A stretch of 64,000 nucleotides of DNA from Rhizophlyctis rosea (taxonomy: Eukaryota > Chytridiomycota > Chytridiomycetes > Rhizophlyctidales > Rhizophlyctidaceae), in assembly GCA_027596075.1 (NCBI GenBank), contig JADGJC010000081.1, positions 1-64,000 of the forward strand, given 5' to 3'. The notes below the pieces were generated by a model, which was not told the DNA's origin, ran no database searches, and saw nothing but the letters and a program-made list of their open reading frames with translations. This document shows, in pieces, positions 56,601-64,000 of this stretch. Every line of letters starts with the position of its first letter. Position 1 is the first letter of the stretch. The position numbers were made by a program, and so were the translations under genes.

Positions 56601-59600
56601 TCTAAAATCTATGGTTGATGCAGCCAATTGAGTGACATTACGAAGATCACTGCGACATCTGGGAACGTGACAGCGTCTTGGGACATCAGTGTTCCGTTGA
56701 CGCTTCCAGAGGAGCTGACCATTGCGGAGGGGACACCTGTTCGAATTCCGTATGCTGGTGATTTAAAGAAGCTTCGGAAGAATGAGTGGTGTCTTTTGCG
56801 GAAGGGTGGGGAGTATAATAGGTAAGGCTTTAGGCTGTTGAGTATGGAGCACCGACAACCTAACACCGTCTGCCACAGCATCAACGTTGCTGATATCTCA
56901 GACCAAGCTTCGTTCGAAGTGGATTCTGACCCGGCATCCAACGGCTCGGGCGTCATCACTCTTCCCTCCCTTCTTCACGGGATCTACGAATTCCAAGTCC
57001 TCGATCATCAAAGTAGGCTAGAGAAGTTTACAATCACTGTAGTCAAACGCGAACCAACCAGTTCGGAATCACTCGGCGACTGGCGCCACCACGTCGTCCT
57101 CAGCAAAACCGCTGCACACCAAATATCCCCACTCCAAGACTCCACCTGGCCCCTCCGCGTCGTTTCTGCCTCCTTCATCGAAACACAGCGCAACAGATTA
57201 AAAATCCACATCGATGGCGCGATTCCGAAGACTACGAGAGTGCATGTGTTTGTTTCGACTTTCTTGCAGGGTGAAGAGGATGCGCCGGGGGTTAGTCAGG
57301 AGCCACGGCGAGCGGTGTCTTTGTCGGAGCGGGAGTTTACGCAGCCGGAGAATCAGTACTCAAGGTCGGAGGAGTTGGCGGAGGAGCTGTTGTATGTTTT
57401 GAATCGGGCGAGGGCGGCGCATTCGTTGGGGAGTTCGTTGGAGAAGCCGGGGGTTATTTTGAATCGTTATGTGAGTATTTGTTTTTGAGAGATCGGCATC
57501 GTGGCCGTGGAATGCAATGTGTGACCGCCTTTTCGCAGAAAATTGGGAACACAGAGCTTCAGACGAGGTCTTTGGACGCTCCGATGCCGAAGCCCGCGAT
57601 CTTACAGCAGCAACAGCAAATGCCGGGTGGGGTACGGGCTCGTGGGTTTTTTGGAACTTCGTCGACTGTTAGAGATGAGGCGTACATCAAAAGCAGAGAG
57701 TCTCGGTGGAATACGGCGCACTTCATGTGTAGCTATGGTATGTTGTATTTGTTTTGAGGTTTTAGCATGCTCTTCCGCGCCTTTTCCTGAGCGATTCGTG
57801 GTTCCCACGTGTTAGATTTCTTGTCGTCTGGTGGTTTCGTTTTGACGAACTTGGTGCCTGATGAGGAAGGGACGGTGTTGGTTGACGTTCCGGAGAGTGT
57901 TGATCCGCGGGTCGTTACTGTTTTGGCGGCAGATTACAGAAGTTCGGTCATGCGGCGGTTTGCTTTACCGCACCAGGAAACAAAAGATAAAGCGGCGGTG
58001 GCATCACGCGATTTAAGGCTGACACCTGCATGGCCGATGGACGCGCATGTTGTTGAGAGCAATACCATTGCGGCGCTTAAACCGGGGGAGAGTGTTTCAG
58101 TAGAGGGCCGGTATCCCGCTGTTGTATCGACTGCTCAGAAACTGTTTGATGTCGCGGAAGCTCTTGCTCCTTCCGGGAGTAAAGACGCGTTTGGCGAGTT
58201 CCGGTTCCTTTCTCGGTGGAGTGGGATGAACTCTGCGGAGAAGTTGAAGCTGTACGATAAGTACGCTTGCCATGAGTTGAATTTGCTGTTACACGCAAAA
58301 GACAAGGAGTTCTTGGAGACAGTCATCCAGCCGTATCTGCGGAACAAAGTCGAAAAAACTGTTGTCGATTGGTATATTCTGGGAGACGTGGAGGCGCTCA
58401 GGGAACAGGTTGAAGAACCGTGGCGGGCGGAGAAGTTGAGTGATTTTGAGAGGTGTATGGCTGCGAGGGCTGTTGGTGGGGATGTGTTGGTGAGGATGAG
58501 GGCTTGGGCATTTGATCGGGTTAGGGCAATGGAGGTGGGGAGTAGTTCGGCGCAGAGGGCGAAGCAGAGGGATTTGTTGTTTAGGACTGTTACGGCTGGT
58601 GCGGATGAGGCTGGGCAGGGGGAGGCGGCGAGGCGGGAGGATAGGGATAGGGACCGGGATCGGAGTGAGAGGTATAAGGGTGCGTTTTCTCTTCCGTTGT
58701 GGTGTTTCGTGGATTGACATTGCTTTTTCTTCTCCTCGTGTGGGACTATTTTTTCGGCGACAAGCACTGATGTCAAATCTCCTACATACATGCCCACTTC
58801 TCCTGGATATTCTCCGTCTTCTCCTCGATATTCGCCGCTTTCTCCTACTGTCGTGCCATGGTCAACATCAGCAGAAGGTGGGTCAAGTGCGTCTGATTCG
58901 GAGGATGAGTTTGATTTTGATGAGGAGGTAGTAGAAGAATTGGAGGAATCTGATGACGACATGGGCTTTGGATTGTTTTCTGATGAGGGGGGACCTCCAC
59001 CTGCTCGTAGGCTTTTCTTCTGTGTTGATGTGATGGTGTTTCACAGTTCGGATAGTTTATGACGGAGATTTCACTTTAGCAGAGTCGTCGATCTCTTTAT
59101 TCGGAGCCGGGCCGCCCCCGGCGCCCATGCGCGCTATGGCAGCTGCACCACCGCCTCCACCGCCAGCCGGTTTTGGAGGTTTTGGAGCCCCGATTACAGC
59201 TGTTCTTGAACGTGGAGAGCGGCTGGAGAGTTTGGAGGAGAGGACTAATGCGCTTTCTGCGCAGGCTTTGTATGTTTTGTTGTTTGAGCATCTTTGATTA
59301 TGCACTTGGCTGAAGGTGTTTGAAATATCTAGCGCTTTCAAAGCTGGGGCGAAGAAGAAGATGAAGAAGGCCATGACTTTTTACGAGGCTCCGGAGAGTA
59401 CTAGCGCGTGGGCGGAAAGGCAGTATTGGTCTGGGTCCACGGCGTATGTGAATTTGAATGCGTTTTGGAGGGAGTGGATTGATCATGAAAGTGGGGTTTT
59501 CATCTCGGAGGTGAGAAAGGCTTGGTCCCAGAATGATCATTACGATACTGAAGTATCATATTTGGAATGAGCAGAATTTCGGTGAAGCGTTGACTTCCGG

Positions 59601-61946
59601 ATTCACGGAGGCCATGCTGGCCATGGCTGTCATTGATCTGCCCTTGACGGATTTGACGCAGGCGGTGGATGTGAATGGGACTGGGACTACCGGGTTGAAC
59701 TTCACCGCGAGGAACCCGGTTATCATGTTCTACAGAGAAATGAAGGTATGGAGTATGTTACCGATTCCAAATGGCGTTCCTTCATAGAAACCAATTGTAC
59801 TGCTAGACTGTTGAAGCCAAACCCTTGCCGTCCATCATCCTCTCACAAGAGTACTTGGACCCACAAAATCGTCAAGCGCACGACGTCGAAACGAACGAGT
59901 ACTACGATCGATACATCGACATCGGCAAGACTGCATTCCTTCCTGGCAAGGTATACGGCTGCCGAGTCTCAGTCACGAATACATCGTCGGTACAGCACCT
60001 CCTGAGTCCCTTGCTCCAAATCCCTGCCGGCGCATTGCCAGTAGAAGGTTTCGCAATCAAGACGCATCGCCTCGTCCTGAAACCGTTCGAGACGCAATTG
60101 CTGGAGTACAAGTTCTACTTCCCAGCCGAAGGCGAATTCGAACACTATCCCGTGCAAGTAAGCAAATCGGGATGGGTTGTTGCGCATGCGTCAAAATCTA
60201 CACTACGCGTCGCGTGGCCACAACCCGATGCAGCGGTGCCGGAGGAAACGATGCGGACGTGGGAGTGGGTTGCGTCGCGACATGCTACTGTTGAGCAACT
60301 TGTTGGGTGGTTGAAGGCGCCGTCGAGTCGGTTGCCGGGGGGTTTTGATATGTGTTTGTGGCGGTGTAAGAGTAAGGAGAGTTGGAGGAGTATTGTGGAT
60401 GCGCTTAGGGGGAGGGGGGTGTTTGATGCTGGGGTTTGGGGGTATGCGTTGAAACATGGGGAGAGGAGGGAGGCGGTTGAGTGGTTGAATTTGGAGATGA
60501 ATGTTGTGGATGTGGCGGGTGAGGCGCCGTTCTTCAGTGGTGCGGGGGTGGTTTGGGATGTTTTTGAGAGGGGGAATGAGTGTTTGAAGGAGCATTGGCC
60601 GCTTATTAATGCAAGGAGTAAGTTTTTGTTTTTGTGGGGGTTCATGGTATAATAAAATTGATTATTCATGATTTGGTTTAACAGCGCATCAATTGGGGAA
60701 ACGTCCACGCGTCAATGACGCCGACTTCCTAAAAGTCTACAACAACTTCCTTCTCTATCTCGCCCACAAACCGTCAACGCTCCAAACCTCGGCGGATCAC
60801 ATCACCCTGGCTTGTCAGCTCATCCTCCAAGACCGTATCGAGGAAGCACAATCGCGTCTGCAGTATTTGCTCTCCGAGACAAAGGCGGGAAGGCTCCAAG
60901 TCCAATACAATCTTCAGTTGGACTACGCACTTGCGTGGTTGGACCTTGTCGACGCGGACGGCGAGTTGCGTGAGGCACGGCGGGTGGCGAGCGAGCATGC
61001 AGAGTGTCCGATTCTTAGGTGGAAGAATATGTTCAGGGAAGTTCGGAACTTGATTTCCGAGTTGGATCGGGCGGCTGGTGAGGGTGAGACGGCGATGGAT
61101 GTGGACGAGGAGGAGGGAGAGTTGTCGACGAGGGAAGCGCGGGCGGCGAGACGTGGGAATGGGGAGCCAAGACTTGATGTCGAAGTCGAGAGGGGCAAAT
61201 TACGACTCTCGCATGCGAACGTGTCATCGTGCGAAGTGCTTTTCCATCCCGTGAATCTGGAAACGGAGTTTTCGGCGCGACCGTTTGAGTTGGCTAGTGC
61301 TGCCAGTAGTGCCGCGCGGGGTGATGGTAGTTCCGCTGGTGGTGGTGGTGGTGGGGGCGCGGAAGAGAAGAGTCCGGCGCTGTATGTGCTTTCGAAGCAT
61401 AGGACTGTGGTGGATTTGCCGGTTGGAGGTGGGGATTTGGTGTTGGAGGTGCCCGGAAACTTTAGGGGTGGGACGTGTTTGGTGGAGGTTGCGGCGAACG
61501 GGGGCGATATTGTTAAGTCGAAGGTTTGGGCGAGGAGTGATCTTGCGGTGGATGTGCAGCATAGGAATGGGTTGGTGAAGGTTCTTATTGCGCGGGAGCG
61601 GGACGGTGCTGATAAGGGCCCGATTAAGGAAAGTACGCCTGGCGAGGAAGATGAATGGTCTCTCGTGCCTGCTGGCCCCTCTACATCGACAGTAGACGTA
61701 TCAACCTCAAAGACAACAGTATGGAAACCTCTCCCGCGGTGCTATGTGAAGGTGTATGCGAGGGTCCGAGGGGAAGGAGTTGTGTTTTATAAGGATGGAT
61801 ACACTGATCGGTTGGGGAGGTTTGATTATGCGAGTTTAAGTAATACGGAGCTTTTGGGGAAGGCGGAGAAGTTTGCTGTTTTGTGTGTTGGGCCTGGGGA
61901 GGGGGATGGGGGTGTTGCTGTTGAGGCTGCTGTGCCGAAGGTTTAG
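53690..61946 (+). CDS. Giant conserved protein with alpha-2-macroglobulin-like beta domains
   Basis: More than 2,000 aa over about 15 exons. The N-terminal 550 or so residues are helical (ENFIEPYVLATSSDEKLRLL, DHLQKANALVQDFKKLDD). A long series of beta domains follows, beginning ISLRLKNVPSLVVQVFEVNT and including IWIVEFLGGGLRTRAVIRKG, DGDILIPFTSGSTSIETLLL and YSFVVPENLQSVKFKVEAKV. Next is GFFGTSSTVRDEAYIKSRES, then a signature helical segment YDKYACHELNLLLHAKDKEF with VIQPYLRNKVEKTVVDWYIL. An acidic Ser/Asp region (about 58860-58980) and more helical and beta sequence follow to the stop at 61944-61946. From memory, this order of motifs is that of very large uncharacterised bacterial (planctomycete-type) proteins related to alpha-2-macroglobulins. 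No signal peptide or thioester motif was seen, so a cytosolic role is possible; function unknown. Several exon joins remain approximate. Confidence 0.8.
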
Positions 61947-62512
61947 GGGGTGGGGAGTGAAGGCATTAGGTTTTCGCAGATAGGTTTGTAGGTGTTTAGC
62001 TGTTTAGATAGGAGTGTTTGGTTGTTTAGCAGTTGTGTATGAAAGTTGTCAGCGTGTCCGTCATCGAAATTGTTGTACGAATAACAAAAGTTCATTGCAT
62101 AGCAGTTGATGCCAATTTGAATATGTGTGGAACAGAGGCCAGCGGCGTGAAATGGAGACGCATATTGACGAGCTGGACGTTGTATTGCAGCAGATGTTAT
62201 AAACTGTCCCTAACAGTGTTGAACTTTTGCAAGACTTATGGTTGTGCGATGCGCTAGCAGGTATATCAGCAACCGTGCAGGAGTAGGAATAATGATTTTA
62301 CTTCTCCGCAGCGGATGGGATGGTAATGGGAAGATGCTGCGGCGCGTCCGCTGTGCGTGCCTGTGATCGTAGTATCAGCGCAAGTTTGTTTACACCTCTC
62401 ACTGTTTACAAATAAACCTACATTCGCCCGCTCCACCTCCCACTTCACCTTCTCCTCCTTAAACTCCTTCTCCCACCTCCTCTTCTTCTCCTCCCATTTC
62501 CGCCTCTCATCC
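61947..62512. other. 3' flank with a coiled-coil-coding open frame
   Basis: From 62266 a minus-strand frame stays open to 62754. Its middle reads REERRKFDEQKRKWESGFRD then ERRKWEEKKRRWEKEFKEEK, a convincing charged helix in a different frame from the SR gene's RRM. It may be the true C-terminus of that gene after an indel or unrecognised intron. The part left of about 62266 looks like untranslated 3' flank. Confidence 0.4.
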
Positions 62513-63218
62513 CTAAACCCCGACTCCCACTTCCTCTTCTGCTCGTCGAACTTCCGCCTCTCTTCTCGGTGGGGGTGGTTGGGGGTCTTGTTGGGTGTGG
62601 GATGGCGTTGGTTGGGTTTCTTGTTGACTATGGGAATGCGTTGGTTGGTTGTTTTGTTGCATGTGGGAATGGGTTGGTTGAGTATCTTGTTGAGTACGGG
62701 AATGCGGTGGTTGAATGGTTTGTTGGATGTGGAAATGGGTTGGATGGATGTCATGGCGCTGAGGACCCTTTTTGGACCACTGGTGTTGGCGAATCACATG
62801 GTGAAAAGACGTTCATTTCGACAGGTGGGAATGCAGATACTACCTGGACGGTGATGGTGTGTCCATCAATCCTTCGGTGATGCATGTGTTCGTATGCTGC
62901 CTCAGCGTCCCTGGAATGTTCGAATTCGATGAAAGCGAAGTTCCTTGGAGGATTGGCAAGTTAGCAGATTGTATTGGGTCAGATAAGCCAACAGAACCTA
63001 CGTCCTGCTTATACTGTTATTATGGCTGGGTATGTCGCAGCGCACTAGTCTCCCGTATCTGGTAGTTTACAAAAAGGAAGGAAATTTGAGTACCCCTTTC
63101 CTTGAGTATCAGATAGGTGGAGCTCCACCCACCTTTCGAACTCATGGCCCAAGTCCTTTGCTCGAGTAGCGTGGCTGAGGCCACCCACGTAAAGAACTTT
63201 TAGGTTGTGATTGGACAT
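62513..63218 (-). CDS. Srp1-like SR protein with one RRM and an 11-residue repeat
   Basis: A splicing-factor-type RNA-binding protein. Exon 1 (63218 down to about 63152) gives MSNHNLKVLYVGGLSHATRA plus KDLGHEFE (RNP2 is LYVGGL). A short middle exon gives RYGRLVRCDIPA, then NFAFIEFEHSRDAEAAYEHM (RNP1 is NFAFIEFE) and RRIDGHTITVQ, spliced to WSKKGPQRHD. This closely follows the fission-yeast Srp1 class of SR proteins. After the RRM come five 11-residue repeats of the type QQDTQPTHSHM (about 62730-62560), encoded by 33-bp tandem units, then a stop at 62513. An Arg/Lys/Glu-rich coiled coil lies directly downstream in another frame, so the gene may be frameshifted. The joint after RCDIPA is not resolved. 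Confidence 0.7.
62560..62730. repeat. 33-bp coding tandem repeat in the SR gene
   Basis: Five imperfect 33-bp units. The minus strand encodes QQ..QP..S/H.. 11-residue repeats; the plus strand reads TTGGTTG-type motifs such as GGGAATGCGTTGGTTGG. Units differ by several substitutions, so the array is not recent. Confidence 0.7.
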
Positions 63219-63793
63219 ATTGCAACGGAAGAAGATGTGATAGCTGAAGCAGCGGTCACCAGTGTGAAGAAGTCAGTAAACAAGGTGTGCGGCACGTCAA
63301 TGTAGCGGTATTCGCAGAACAAGTTGTTATGCGATGGTGTGACCTTTGTGTGGGAAAGTTCACGAAAGGCAAATAACCGAGGAGCACCCCGTTGAGGCAT
63401 ATATAGTGAGCACCCTTTAGTAGTAACCCCCGAGTACCCAGTCCTGTCACAAGCCTGCAGTGAATGAAACATTGATTGTCACTCATCACTCATCATGCAG
63501 GGTACCCAGTTGGACGCCACACTGAGCACCCTGCTGCGAGGTGCTGCGCATTCTGGTGTTTAGCTGTGTTTGAAACATTGACAATTTGACACGAGGGTCC
63601 TGTCAGAACAGTGTGGCGGCGCCCTGCTCAATTGGCATGCGCCACCCACAGGTATCGACCATGACGCGTTCCGAGGTTCGCATCGTGGCAGACTGGCAGT
63701 TGAGTCAGGTTGGGCGCAACGTCTTTTGCTCTTCCTCAGTCCACTCCACTGTGTATTGTCGTTCCAACTTGCTCACACGCAGGGTGCGCTTCC
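63219..63793. promoter_or_regulatory. Divergent promoter region, SR gene and MDM12
   Basis: 575 bp between divergent start codons. No gene, RNA or clear repeat was recognised; frames on the minus strand are short and lack motifs. Confidence 0.4.
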
Positions 63794-64000
63794 ATGTCCT
63801 TCATAATTGCATGGGAGCTGCTCAACGACGGGGAAGACGCGGCCCGCTTGCGCACTTTCTTGAACAACCGTTTTGCCTCCATACAGCGACCTCCCTTTAT
63901 CGGAAACATGGAGGTGACGGATTTGGACTTTGGAGACGAGCCACCAGACCTGACTATCAAAGACATATGCGACCCGTTGCCAGAGTTTTACCTCCCAGAC
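63794..64000 (+). CDS. MDM12: MDM12, ERMES tethering subunit (5' part, cut by window end)
   Basis: The first 69 codons: MSFIIAWELLNDGEDAARLR, TFLNNRFASIQRPPFIGNME and VTDLDFGDEPPDLTIKDICD, ending PLPEFYLPD. This is the highly conserved start of the Mdm12 SMP (lipid-binding) domain, including the 'V..F.FG..PPE..I.D..DP.PEFY' motif. Mdm12 joins Mmm1, Mdm10 and Mdm34 in the ER-mitochondria encounter structure and moves phospholipids between the membranes. The frame is still open at 64000, so the gene is partial only because the window ends. The Met at 63794 is chosen because the family begins exactly there. Confidence 0.93.
   Translation, partial: MSFIIAWELLNDGEDAARLRTFLNNRFASIQRPPFIGNMEVTDLDFGDEPPDLTIKDICDPLPEFYLPD

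Noticed and set aside
57602..58962. Long minus-strand frames opposite the giant gene (for example 58135-58962)
   Set aside because: Ser-rich shadows of the coding strand, without independent features.
62513..62797. 33-bp repeats read as a CRISPR-like array
   Set aside because: Units are adjacent and diverged with no spacers, and they encode an in-frame peptide repeat.

Overview
The window looks like nuclear DNA of a zoosporic (chytrid-like) fungus. Most genes are split by short GT-AG introns. Fungal markers (WEE1/SWE1-type kinase, the ERMES subunit MDM12, a fission-yeast Srp1-like SR protein) sit beside a CSPP1-like centrosome/cilium gene expected only in a fungus with a flagellum, and beside a type IIC (Na,K-ATPase-like) P-type pump found in early-diverging fungi. 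The taxon is inferred from gene content; no rRNA or marker comparison was possible.

Left end (1 to about 4.3 kb): five compact, intronless reading frames with 30-180 bp gaps. They are a DUF5679 zinc-ribbon mini-protein, an unknown 88-aa protein, a complete DNA cytosine-5 methyltransferase, a protein with a phage/plasmid-like helix-turn-helix region, and an unknown 116-aa protein. They are followed by about 1 kb of AT-rich DNA full of iterons and perfect inverted repeats. This resembles the edge of an integrated large DNA virus or Polinton-like element and is the most unusual part of the window. A 1.42-kb Tc1/mariner element with recognisable ends lies just to its right (4324-5746).

6-32 kb: a PH-like/ArfGAP-like protein (-), secreted PhoD-type phosphatase (+), the AP endonuclease APN2 with two micro-exons (+), the CSPP1-like gene (-), a FAB1/PIKfyve lipid kinase without a visible FYVE domain (+), an EVE-domain protein (-), and the type IIC P-type ATPase, which carries a large acidic insertion and altered ion-site residues (+).

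32-53 kb: RPT5 proteasome ATPase (+), PCK1 (-), an ATP18-like ATP synthase subunit (+), a possible zinc-finger gene (-), a RecQ helicase (+), a GPI-type aspartic protease (-), RPB11 (-), a 163-bp MITE, glyoxalase II with a possible mitochondrial presequence (+) and a WEE1-type kinase (-).

53-64 kb: one very large (over 2,000 aa) multi-exon gene with alpha-2-macroglobulin-like beta domains, then an SR protein (-) and the start of MDM12 (+). Apart from the left island, the genes are ordinary single-copy housekeeping loci with independent promoters; no operon-like functional cluster is evident. A striking composition pattern runs through many long exons: C-rich at the 5' side, switching to G-rich at the 3' side.
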